64,000 nt of DNA from an uncultured Faecalibacterium sp. (lineage in GTDB: Bacteria > Bacillota > Clostridia > Oscillospirales > Ruminococcaceae), in contig CAKTEF010000004.1 of the NCBI GenBank assembly GCA_934547065.1, forward strand, positions 1 through 64,000. Reading direction: 5' to 3'. The notes under the pieces were generated by a model. That model saw nothing but the letters and a program-made list of their open reading frames with translations, searched no databases and was not told the origin of the DNA. Positions 57,221-64,000 of the stretch are shown here, piece after piece (the stretch's first letter is position 1; every line of letters begins with the position of its first letter). The position numbers were made by a program, and so were the translations under genes.

Positions 57221-57957
57221 ATAAGCTGCAAATTACAAAGATGCCGGAGCTTCCCTTTGATGTGGAAGAATCCATCAATCAGCTGCGCATCAACCTGAGC
57301 TTCTGCGGCAGCGAGGTCCAGACCATCATGATCACAAGCAGCATCCCCAACGAGGGCAAGAGCTTTGTGACGATGCAGCTGTGGAAGATGATGGCGGAGC
57401 TGGGGACCCCAACCCTGCTGATCGACTGCGACTTCCGCAAATCCGAGCTGCGCAGCAAGTATGGCTTCTCTGTGCCGAACAGCACGCTGGTGGGCAGCGC
57501 CCACTATCTGGCCGGCAAGGCAAAGCTGGAAGATGTGATCTACGAGACAAATATTCCAAATGGTTATATCATCCCGGTGGCAAAGACGGTCTCCAACCCG
57601 ACGATGCTGCTGGAAAATCAGCGCTTTACCGAGATGATCGAGGTCTGCAAGCAAAAGTTTGGGATGATCCTGATTGACACTCCGCCGCTGGGCAGCGTAG
57701 CCGACGGCCTGAACATTGCCACCCATTGCGATGGCACGGTCCTGGTGGTGTGCAGCGGGCAGACCCCGCGCAAGCTGGTCAGTGATTCGGTGCAGCTGCT
57801 GCGCCGTACGGAGGTGCCCTTGCTGGGCGTGGTGCTGAACCGTGTGGAAATGAATAGCAAGTCGAACATGTATTACCATCGGTACTACAAGTCCGGTTAC
57901 TATTATAAAGGTTATGGTTACGGCTACGGAAACAAGAACAACGAAGCCAAAAAATGA
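57217..57957 (+). CDS. cpsD: CpsD-type tyrosine autokinase (BY-kinase)
   Basis: The 246-residue cytoplasmic ATPase has Walker A ITSSIPNEGKSFVTMQLWKM (about 38-57), Walker A' LLIDCDFRKSELRSKYG (about 68) and Walker B MILIDTPPLGSVADGLN (about 149). The C-terminus is a tyrosine cluster with about 12 Tyr in 28 residues (MYYHRYYKSGYYYKGYGYGY), the autophosphorylation site of BY-kinases. The usual Gly before EGKS is Asn here (PNEGKS), which is tolerated in the family. It pairs with cpsC and cpsB. Confidence 0.94.
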   Translation: MNKLQITKMPELPFDVEESINQLRINLSFCGSEVQTIMITSSIPNEGKSFVTMQLWKMMAELGTPTLLIDCDFRKSELRSKYGFSVPNSTLVGSAHYLAGKAKLEDVIYETNIPNGYIIPVAKTVSNPTMLLENQRFTEMIEVCKQKFGMILIDTPPLGSVADGLNIATHCDGTVLVVCSGQTPRKLVSDSVQLLRRTEVPLLGVVLNRVEMNSKSNMYYHRYYKSGYYYKGYGYGYGNKNNEAKK

Positions 57958-57971
57958 CAGGAGGAATCTTT

Positions 57972-58691
57972 ATGAAAAAGAAAATCACAACCGCTGTGAC
58001 GGCCGCTGCACTGGCTGCTGTCCTGTGTGTCTCCGCTTTTGCTGTGGGCAGCCCGGTGGGCGGCGTTACGGTGGATGACTCTGTTGCTGAAGTCGGCAGC
58101 ACCACGGTTACCATCACCACCACCACGGAGCCGGTGAAGAATGCCGGCGACGAGGTCATTGATATCGGTGCTACCGAGGAACCCATTGTCAAGGTCACTA
58201 CCGTTTCGCAGGCAGACAACGCCAACAAGGCTGCAGGCGCTGAGGCTGCTTCCACCACGCTGACCAGCAACAGCCGTACCGTGGGCCAGAACAACAATCT
58301 GATCTACGAGAACGCCAAGACCGCTGATACCAAGACCACCGCTGAGGGCCTGAACAAGGTCCAGACCGGCCTGGCACAGCAGACCCAGACTTACCTGAGC
58401 CAAAACGGCATGGATACCAACCTGAGCAACTATGCGCAGGCGCAGACGCTGGATGTTACGTTCAACAAGGCCGCTGAGGATCTGGCGGGTACGAAGGGCG
58501 TGACCCTGACCATGCAAGTGGCCGGTGCTGTTGAGGGCAGCAAGGGCTTTGTCCAGTACTATGACAAGAACGGCAAGGCTCGGCTGATCGCGGTCACCTT
58601 TGGCAAAAATGGCCGTGTCCGTTTCACCCTGCCCAACTCCTCGGTCGTCCGCATTTACACCACCGTTCAGGCAAAGCCTGCCCAGAAGTAA
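57972..58691 (+). CDS. secreted protein of unknown function at the end of the capsule-control operon
   Basis: The 239-residue product has a signal peptide (MKKKITTAVTAAALAAVLCV, cleavage probably after SAFA), a Thr/Val-rich stretch (TVTITTTTEPVKNAG), a helical middle region (TAEGLNKVQTGLAQQTQTYL) and a beta-rich C-terminal domain (KGFVQYYDKNGKARLIAVTF then GKNGRVRFTLP). No family is recognised. AGGAGGAATCTTT precedes the ATG. Its position 14 bp after cpsD suggests a surface role with the polysaccharide. Confidence 0.8.
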   Translation: MKKKITTAVTAAALAAVLCVSAFAVGSPVGGVTVDDSVAEVGSTTVTITTTTEPVKNAGDEVIDIGATEEPIVKVTTVSQADNANKAAGAEAASTTLTSNSRTVGQNNNLIYENAKTADTKTTAEGLNKVQTGLAQQTQTYLSQNGMDTNLSNYAQAQTLDVTFNKAAEDLAGTKGVTLTMQVAGAVEGSKGFVQYYDKNGKARLIAVTFGKNGRVRFTLPNSSVVRIYTTVQAKPAQK

Positions 58692-58727
58692 TTCCGACGG
58701 CATGCGCCCGGAAAAAGCTTGAATCAA

Positions 58728-58779
58728 AAGCCCGCACAGTGCAGCTTCTCCGTGGAGAAGCCCCTGCGCGGGCTTTTTT
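58728..58779 (+). terminator. terminator of the exopolysaccharide/capsule-control operon
   Basis: AAGCCCGC pairs with GCGGGCTT, with an inner CTTCTCC/GGAGAAG stem, and is followed by TTTTTT. Confidence 0.85.
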
Positions 58780-58786
58780 GCATCGC

Positions 58787-59683
58787 TTACAGGGTGCCGC
58801 CCTGAAGCATCCGGATCAGGAACGTGATCTGCTCGTTTTCTTCCGTCCCCGGCTGCAAAAAGAGGTAGTGGCGCAGCGGAGGAGCGTTTTGCAAACGGTA
58901 GAAGTGCTCGCCGGGGTACATGGAGCGGCGGGAAAGGTAGTTAAACGCGATGCCAAAGTTCCGGTTGGCCATGGAAAGCGCGGTCTGGGTGTCGCCCACG
59001 TCGCAGACAAAGCGGGGCGTGATGTCGTTTTCAGCGTAAAAGCGAAGCACGATGCTGTCCAGCATGGAGCCTTTCCGGGTCTGGATCACGTTCAGGCCAC
59101 GCAGTGCTTCCGGCGGGATGGCCTGCCCGATGGCGTATTGTGAGGTCAGGGCGTGATAGTCCTCAGCGTCCGGCACAAACACCACCAGCTCCTCGCAGGC
59201 AAGCGGGATTTGGGTCAGTCCCTCGTCCACCGGTTCCATCCGCAGCGCAATGGCGATGTCCAGCAGGCCGGAACGGAGCATGGAAAGTGCCTCTTTGGAG
59301 TCCATCTCGTACACATCCGGCAGGGGGCCGGGATAATCACGGTAAGAGCGGCGGAGAAGCTCGGCGAAGCGCTGCTGAGTATACTGCCGGTTGATCCCGA
59401 TTCGGAGCCGGGGCTGGGTCTGGTTCAGAGCGGGGCAGATCTTGCGGTATGTCTCCTCCCGCAGCTGCAGCATTTTTTGGGCAGAGGCAAGGTAGACTTT
59501 GCCCGCCGAGGTCAGGCTCACCTTTTTGCCGTCGCGCTGGATCAGGGCAACACCATATTCCTGTTCCAGCTTGGCGACGGCCTTGCTCATGGCAGGCTGG
59601 GAAATGCAGGCTCGCTGGGCGGCACGGGTAAAGTTCAGTTCTTCGGCCAGGATGGTAAAATATTCTTCTTCGTTCAGATACAT
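58787..59683 (-). CDS. LysR-family regulator (second of a tandem pair)
   Basis: The 298-residue product has an N-terminal winged HTH (LNFTRAAQRACISQPAMSKA then VAKLEQEYGVALIQRDGKKV) and a substrate-sensing domain (RLRIGINRQYTQQRFAELLR, MLRSGLLDIAIALR). The ATG at 59683 lies 13 bp after the stop of the other LysR gene. The reading frame stays open upstream of the ATG beyond that stop, so a single frameshift could fuse the two. It is probably co-transcribed with the first LysR and involved in control of the divergent TTT operon. Confidence 0.9.
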   Translation of the reverse strand: MYLNEEEYFTILAEELNFTRAAQRACISQPAMSKAVAKLEQEYGVALIQRDGKKVSLTSAGKVYLASAQKMLQLREETYRKICPALNQTQPRLRIGINRQYTQQRFAELLRRSYRDYPGPLPDVYEMDSKEALSMLRSGLLDIAIALRMEPVDEGLTQIPLACEELVVFVPDAEDYHALTSQYAIGQAIPPEALRGLNVIQTRKGSMLDSIVLRFYAENDITPRFVCDVGDTQTALSMANRNFGIAFNYLSRRSMYPGEHFYRLQNAPPLRHYLFLQPGTEENEQITFLIRMLQGGTL

Positions 59684-59696
59684 GGCTGCGCTCCTC

Positions 59697-60593
59697 TCAG
59701 AACAGGATGGTGACATACTTGCTGCCGCTGCAAAACTCCGTGATCACATCTCGTGTCAGGGCACAGACCTCCTGCAGGATGGGCAGATTTTCTTTTTCTC
59801 TCGGGTACCACAGCCCAAAGGTGATGGAGCTGTTGGGGATGGGCCAGAGTGCAGCCTGTTTGAGGGTATCGCCGGTCATGGCAAAGCCGTCCACCACAGC
59901 ATACCCAGCCTTTTCCTGGATCAGGCCATCGGCCAGGGCGTAGGAGTTCGTCTCAATTAGAATCTCCGGCGGAGTGCCGTCGCGGCAGGCCAGCGTCATT
60001 TCCTGCTGGTAAAGGCGGCTGCCCCGGAACATGGAGATCATCTTGCTGTCGGCAACGCTCCGCATGGGCTGGGCCGGGTTCACCTTGTGGTCGGGCGGAA
60101 CGGCCAGCATCATGGTGCTGCGCAGCAGCGGCAGATAGACCAGCTTGCCGGAGGGGGCGGTCTCCTCACAGCTGAAGACAATGTCCTGTACATCGTTCAG
60201 CAGGCCTTGCAGCAGGCCGTCCGGGCTTTTCCAAGCAAACTGCAGCCGGGTGTTCTCGTAGCGGGTCAGCAGCTTGAGCGAAAGCTGGGTGGCAAAACGC
60301 CGGTTCACAAAGTCGGAGCAGGCAAAGCGGATGGTCCGGGTCTGGAACACTTCCAGCTTCCGGCGCAGGGCTTCGTCCTCGTTCAGAATGGCCTGCGCGG
60401 TCTGGGCGTACAAGGCCCCCTCGGCTGTCAGCTGCCGGGCGGCGGGATCGTAAAGCGTGACCCCAAGCTCCTGTTCCAGCCGCCGCAGGGCGCTGTTGAT
60501 GGTGGAGGAAGAAACTCCGCAGCTGGCGGCCGCAGCAGCAATGTACCCATGGGTTTGTAGGGCGGTCAGATAGAGTAGAATACTCTTTTTCAT
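59697..60593 (-). CDS. LysR-family regulator (first of a tandem pair)
   Basis: The 298-residue product begins MKKSILLYLTALQTHGYIAA, an HTH with an unusual Ala-rich recognition region (AAAAASCGVSSSTINSALRR then LEQELGVTLYDPAARQLTAE), followed by a LysR sensor domain (TIRFACSDFVNRRFATQLSL). It is divergent from the second TTT operon. The promoters on the two strands share overlapping -35 boxes, so a LysR protein bound between them could regulate both. Confidence 0.9.
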   Translation of the reverse strand: MKKSILLYLTALQTHGYIAAAAASCGVSSSTINSALRRLEQELGVTLYDPAARQLTAEGALYAQTAQAILNEDEALRRKLEVFQTRTIRFACSDFVNRRFATQLSLKLLTRYENTRLQFAWKSPDGLLQGLLNDVQDIVFSCEETAPSGKLVYLPLLRSTMMLAVPPDHKVNPAQPMRSVADSKMISMFRGSRLYQQEMTLACRDGTPPEILIETNSYALADGLIQEKAGYAVVDGFAMTGDTLKQAALWPIPNSSITFGLWYPREKENLPILQEVCALTRDVITEFCSGSKYVTILF

Positions 60594-60624
60594 AATAAAA
60601 AAACCTCTGATTGCGAATTTGGTT

Positions 60625-60654
60625 ATGATACTAAAAGAATTATTCATTTTACAA
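60625..60654 (-). promoter_or_regulatory. promoter of the tandem LysR genes
   Basis: On the minus strand TTGTAA (60654-60649), 18-bp spacer, TATCAT (60630-60625). Confidence 0.55.
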
Positions 60655-60676
60655 ATAGAGCCGATGCGTCTATAAT
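60648..60676 (+). promoter_or_regulatory. promoter of the second TTT operon
   Basis: TTTACA (60648-60653), 17-bp spacer, TATAAT (60671-60676). Its -35 overlaps the -35 of the divergent LysR promoter. Confidence 0.75.
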
Positions 60677-60811
60677 GATGATAACAAATCCAACAAAAAA
60701 GTCAAGCGGATGTGAGATAAACTGTGCTTGCATCCAATAAAAATGACTTTTTGATTTGCTGGAAAAATCAGTAAGAGAAAAAACCATAACAGAATTCAAA
60801 AGGAGGACCCC

Positions 60812-61879
60812 ATGATGAAAAAAATCACTCGTCGGAGCTTTCTGGCCGCTGCCGGCCTGACCACCGCTGCCATGGCCCTGACCGCCTGCGGCGGTTCCGG
60901 CACTTCCACCACAACTTCCAGCACCGCTGCTTCCTCTGCGGCAGCTTCCAATGAAGCAGCTGCTGTGGCTGGAAAAGCCTGGCCCAAGGGCACAGTGACC
61001 CTGACCGTGCCCGCATCTCCCGGCGGCGGTACCGACACGGCTGCCCGCATCTTTGCCGATTATCTGCAGCGCAAGACCGGCCAGGCATTCAACGTGGTCA
61101 ACGACACCACCGGCGGCAACACGGTCGCCGTGCAGAACGCCCTGCACTACAAAACCGATGGTTCCAGCATCCTGTTCTTCCACGTTTCCACCCTGATGAA
61201 CTACTACCAGGGCAAGCTGGATTTCAACCCGGCCGAGGAACTGTGCGTGATCTGCTCCTGCGGCCAGCAGGCCAGCGGCGCGTTCTGTGTCCCGGCCGAT
61301 GCACCGTACAGCAGCGGCGAGGAGTTCATTGAATACGCCAAGGCAAACCCCGGCAAGGTCCGCGTGGGCGTGACCATGGGCGGCAACTCGCAGGCCATGG
61401 TCCAGTGCTTTGCCGACGATGTGGGCATTGAGTTGACACTGGTAGATGCCGGCAACGAGGCCGACTGGGTCACTGCCATGATGGCAGGCACCATTGATAT
61501 GGCCCTGCTGACCCCCGCCACCGCACAGCAGTACATCGAGGCGGGCAAGTTCAAGGCCATCATCGCAGGCTGCGAGACGGAGGACACCGTCAACTGGCCC
61601 GGCATCCAGACCATGGGCGAGCTGGGCGGCAAGAACATCTGGATCCTGGAAATGTACATGTTCGGTCCCAAGGATATGGATGCCGATGTCATTGCCGATA
61701 TCAACGCTGCGATGGAGGGCTTCTCGGAAGATGCTGATGCCATGGAGTCCTACACCAGCGTCATGAAGTGTGAGTTCAGCTACAAGGACCATGAGGATGC
61801 CACCGCTTCCTACAAGACCAAGGCAGAAACTGCAAAGGCCATGAGCGCCGCCATGGGCTTTGATGTGAGCAATAAGTAA
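60812..61879 (+). CDS. TTT substrate-binding lipoprotein (TctC family)
   Basis: The 355-residue receptor has a strong twin-arginine motif TRRSFLAAAG, a hydrophobic segment and the lipobox LTAC with Cys near residue 26, then a Ser/Thr/Ala linker. The binding domain shows VPASPGGGTDTAARIFADYL (about 68) and VVNDTTGGNTVAVQNALHYK then TDGSSILFF (about 95-120), matching the TctC ligand site. It differs in sequence from the first TctC, so the two transporters probably take different ligands. AAAAGGAGGACCCC precedes the ATG. A terminator-like hairpin follows. Confidence 0.9.
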   Translation: MMKKITRRSFLAAAGLTTAAMALTACGGSGTSTTTSSTAASSAAASNEAAAVAGKAWPKGTVTLTVPASPGGGTDTAARIFADYLQRKTGQAFNVVNDTTGGNTVAVQNALHYKTDGSSILFFHVSTLMNYYQGKLDFNPAEELCVICSCGQQASGAFCVPADAPYSSGEEFIEYAKANPGKVRVGVTMGGNSQAMVQCFADDVGIELTLVDAGNEADWVTAMMAGTIDMALLTPATAQQYIEAGKFKAIIAGCETEDTVNWPGIQTMGELGGKNIWILEMYMFGPKDMDADVIADINAAMEGFSEDADAMESYTSVMKCEFSYKDHEDATASYKTKAETAKAMSAAMGFDVSNK

Positions 61880-61910
61880 CGGGCCTACCCGTCTTAGGAT
61901 GTGATCGAAA

Positions 61911-61943
61911 GTGCCTGCGGGCCCGTTTCCGCAGGCGCTTTTT
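61911..61943 (+). terminator. intra-operon terminator/attenuator between tctC and tctB (second TTT)
   Basis: GCCTGCGG pairs with CCGCAGGC around GCCCGTTT and is followed by GCTTTTT. This is the same position and likely role as the hairpin at 8787-8818. Confidence 0.75.
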
Positions 61944-61961
61944 GGGAAAGAGGACCAGAAT

Positions 61962-62420
61962 ATGAAGAAAAATAAGGTATTGGGCGTGATTGCGCTGGCG
62001 TTTTCAGCGCTGGTGCTCTTTGCAACCTCGCAGCTCAAGCTTTCCATGCAGCTGGCCACGGGCGACCCTGGCCCCTGGCTGTTCCCCATCATTGCGGCTG
62101 CCCTCATCGGGATCTGCGGCGTGGTGCTTTTGCTGGACAGGTCAGAAGCGGCGGCCAAGCCGTTCCTGACAGCAGGGGAGTGGAAGCGTGCGGTGCTTCT
62201 GTACGGCATCTTTGTGGTGTACGCCGTCTGCATCGTGGTGTTTGGTTTCCTGTATTCCTCCATCGTGATGCTGTTTGTCTGCTGCACATTGTTTGCGGGT
62301 GAAAAAAAGATCCCGCTGTATGTCCGTGTGCTGTACGCCGTGATCCTGGGTGTCGGCATCTGGTACCTGCTGGGCTCGGTGTTCAAGGTAACGCTGCCCA
62401 CCGGTATCCTGTTTGGGTAA
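61962..62420 (+). CDS. TTT small membrane subunit (TctB family)
   Basis: The 152-residue protein has four predicted membrane helices (KVLGVIALAFSALVLFATS, LFPIIAAALIGICGVVLLL, AVLLYGIFVVYAVCIVVFGF, VLYAVILGVGIWYLLGSVF) and the conserved ATGDPGPWLFP motif of TctB. The ATG at 61962 follows AAAGAGGACCAGAAT. It ends 13 bp before tctA. Confidence 0.88.
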   Translation: MKKNKVLGVIALAFSALVLFATSQLKLSMQLATGDPGPWLFPIIAAALIGICGVVLLLDRSEAAAKPFLTAGEWKRAVLLYGIFVVYAVCIVVFGFLYSSIVMLFVCCTLFAGEKKIPLYVRVLYAVILGVGIWYLLGSVFKVTLPTGILFG

Positions 62421-62433
62421 GGAGGTGTTCCGG

Positions 62434-63924
62434 ATGCAAGGATTTGTACAAGCTCTTGCGGCACTTTTCACGCCGCAGTGTCTCTTTTATCTGCTGTTCG
62501 GTGCCGTTGCCGGTGTCGTTCTGGGTGCCATCCCAGGCCTGAGCGGCGGCACGGGCCTGGTGATCATGCTGCCGCTGACATTTCACATGGAAGCCAACAT
62601 GGCCATTGCCACCCTGATGGGTATTTACATCGGCGGCGTGTCCGGCGGCTACATCGGCTCCATCCTGCTGGGCATCCCCGGTACGACCAACTCCATCGCC
62701 ACCGTGTACGATGGCTATGAGATGACCAAAAAAGGCGAGGCGGTCCGGGCGCTTTCGGCGGCCACCACAGCCAACTTCATCGGTACGGCTCCCTCGGTGC
62801 TTATTGCCCTGTTTGCGGCCAACTGGATCTCGGAGTGGGCGGTCAAGCTGGGCCCGTGGGAGTATTTCAGCCTGATGCTCTGTGCCCTGACATTGGTCAT
62901 CACTCTCTCGCAGGGGAACATGGCCAAGGGCATGCTGGCCATGGGCATCGGCCTGGTGATCGCCTGCGTGGGCTATGCGCCCATCTGCGGCACCAAGCGC
63001 TTTACCATGGGTACCTACTATCTTTACGGCGGCATCAGCTTTGTGGATGTGATGATGGGCCTGTTTGCCGGTGTCACCATTCTGCTGGAGTTTGCCCGCA
63101 ACTCCAAGGCAAGCCAGGCGGACATCGTCAAGATCAGCCGCTTCCAGTTCCCCTGGAAAGATTTCTCCGATAATAAGATCAACGTCATCCGCTCCTGGTG
63201 CATCGGCCTGGTCATCGGCTTTTTGCCCGGAATGGGCGGAACCCTGGCCAACATGGTGGCCTATGCGCAGGAAAAGAGTGCTTCCAAGCACCCGGAGCTG
63301 CTGGGCACCGGCTGCGTGGACGGTGTCATTGCGCCGGAGGTGGCCAACAATGCCTCCATCGGCGGTGCCATCATCCCCATGGTCTCGCTGGGTATCCCCG
63401 GCGACGGTGCCTGTGCGCTGCTGATGGCGGCTCTGACGCTGCAGGGCGTGCAGCCCGGCCCGTTGTTCTCCACCAACAACCCGGTTCTGTTCAACCTGAT
63501 CTTCCTGGCCGCTGCGGTGGCGGCGGTGTGGGTGTTCGTGGTCGAGATCCTTGGCATGCCGCTGTTCCCGGCGCTGCTCAAGATCCCCTATCACTTCCTC
63601 TACCCGGCCATCCTGGTGCTGATCTTTGCCGGTGCATACATGGCCTCCAACAACATGTTCGATGTGTTCATGATGCTCATTGCCATCTTGTTGGGCCTGT
63701 TCCTGCAGTACTTTGAGATCCCCTCCTCGCCGCTGATCCTGGCGGTGGTGCTGGGCGGCAATATCGAGACCTATCTGCGCCGCGGCTGCAACATGGCCGA
63801 AAACGGCTGGCATGCATTCTTCACCCGCCCGGTCAGCCTTGTGCTGCTGGTGGTGGCCGTGATGAGCATTTTCGGCTCTCTGTTCGGCGATCAGATCAAG
63901 GCTGCCCGGCAGAAAAACAAGTGA
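62434..63924 (+). CDS. TTT large membrane subunit (TctA family)
   Basis: The 496-residue permease carries GAIPGLSGGTGLVIMLPLTF (about 35), LLGIPGTTNSIATVYDGYEM (about 80), GFLPGMGGTLANMVAYAQEK (about 265) and SLGIPGDGACALLMAALTLQ (about 327), the paired Gly/Pro loops of TctA. GGAGGTGTTCCGG precedes the ATG at 62434. It is a paralogue of the protein at 9328-10860, with the same gene order around it. Confidence 0.94.
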   Translation: MQGFVQALAALFTPQCLFYLLFGAVAGVVLGAIPGLSGGTGLVIMLPLTFHMEANMAIATLMGIYIGGVSGGYIGSILLGIPGTTNSIATVYDGYEMTKKGEAVRALSAATTANFIGTAPSVLIALFAANWISEWAVKLGPWEYFSLMLCALTLVITLSQGNMAKGMLAMGIGLVIACVGYAPICGTKRFTMGTYYLYGGISFVDVMMGLFAGVTILLEFARNSKASQADIVKISRFQFPWKDFSDNKINVIRSWCIGLVIGFLPGMGGTLANMVAYAQEKSASKHPELLGTGCVDGVIAPEVANNASIGGAIIPMVSLGIPGDGACALLMAALTLQGVQPGPLFSTNNPVLFNLIFLAAAVAAVWVFVVEILGMPLFPALLKIPYHFLYPAILVLIFAGAYMASNNMFDVFMMLIAILLGLFLQYFEIPSSPLILAVVLGGNIETYLRRGCNMAENGWHAFFTRPVSLVLLVVAVMSIFGSLFGDQIKAARQKNK

Positions 63925-63938
63925 GGGAGGAATTCGCA

Positions 63939-64000
63939 ATGGTCATGACGCAACAGCTCAAGGAGGAGTGGGCTGCCCGGCTGCGGGCTCCCGCGAACCT
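63939..64000 (+). CDS. start of a further gene in the second TTT operon (partial)
   Basis: GAGGGAGGAATTCGCA precedes ATG 63939 (alternative ATG 63945), encoding MVMTQQLKEEWAARLRAPAN before the window ends. The spacing of 14 bp from tctA places it in the operon. Too little sequence is present to identify a family. Confidence 0.6.
   Translation, partial: MVMTQQLKEEWAARLRAPAN

Noticed and set aside
1..64000. CRISPR arrays, integrons or rRNA genes
   Set aside because: No regularly spaced repeats, attC-like series or rRNA sequence were seen.

Overview
The window looks like chromosome of a Gram-positive gut anaerobe of the Oscillospiraceae/Ruminococcaceae, most likely Faecalibacterium or a close relative. 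This is inferred from about 55-60% G+C with AT-rich islands, a T-box leader, a CpsB/LCP/CpsC/CpsD capsule-control set, Firmicutes-type promoters, and general recall of this group's gene content. No database search was possible.

Region by region: (1) 1-1.9 kb is the decayed, minus-strand end of a prophage or related element, with a PAPS-reductase fragment, a DNA-methyltransferase fragment and a CHAP-endolysin fragment butted together. (2) 2.0-2.65 kb has tRNA-Thr and tRNA-Tyr. The tRNA-Tyr 3' end plus its terminator is repeated as a 61-bp direct repeat around a highly structured 227-bp insert. (3) 2.7-5.2 kb holds DNA-alkylation repair genes (ogt-like, alkA-like), a truncated monooxygenase gene, and an AraC regulator whose C-terminus appears to come from a DinJ/RelB antitoxin. 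(4) 5.4-16 kb is a pectin-linked locus. It has a double-length LysR-LysR regulator and a divergent operon encoding a tripartite tricarboxylate transporter (TTT: TctC, TctB, TctA), an esterase, a GH28 polygalacturonase, a GH105 unsaturated-uronyl hydrolase and a TIM-barrel isomerase/epimerase. (5) 16-34.8 kb is mostly housekeeping: asparagine synthase under a T-box, Fur, GntR, an iron alcohol dehydrogenase, a cation exchanger under a yybP-ykoY-like (Mn2+) riboswitch, tsaD, polA, ferredoxin, a MITE, an ArsC-like protein, a glycosyltransferase, a C39-like protease, SpoIID, citrate synthase and GAPDH.

(6) 35-58.7 kb is an exopolysaccharide/capsule locus. It contains the initiating sugar-phosphate transferase, AT-rich (probably imported) glycosyltransferase, acyltransferase, polymerase and flippase genes, GDP-mannose genes (manC, manA, mutase), and a UDP-L-FucNAc pathway (capE/capF/capG-like) with a PglD-like gene between capE and capF. 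A regulatory block of CpsB phosphatase, LCP ligase, CpsC and CpsD kinase has its own promoter. Poly-G tracts of 10, 10 and 8 lie in the leader, in an acyltransferase gene (frame broken) and in an acetyltransferase gene, which suggests phase variation of the polysaccharide. (7) 58.8-64 kb is a second TTT operon transcribed away from two adjacent LysR genes, continuing past the window edge.

The most interesting pattern is that both TTT operons are paired with two LysR modules (fused in one locus, tandem in the other), both carry an intrinsic-terminator hairpin between the binding-protein gene and the membrane genes, and one is in an operon with intracellular pectin-depolymerising enzymes. This suggests TTT-mediated uptake of acidic pectin fragments, a role I do not know to be established for this transporter family.
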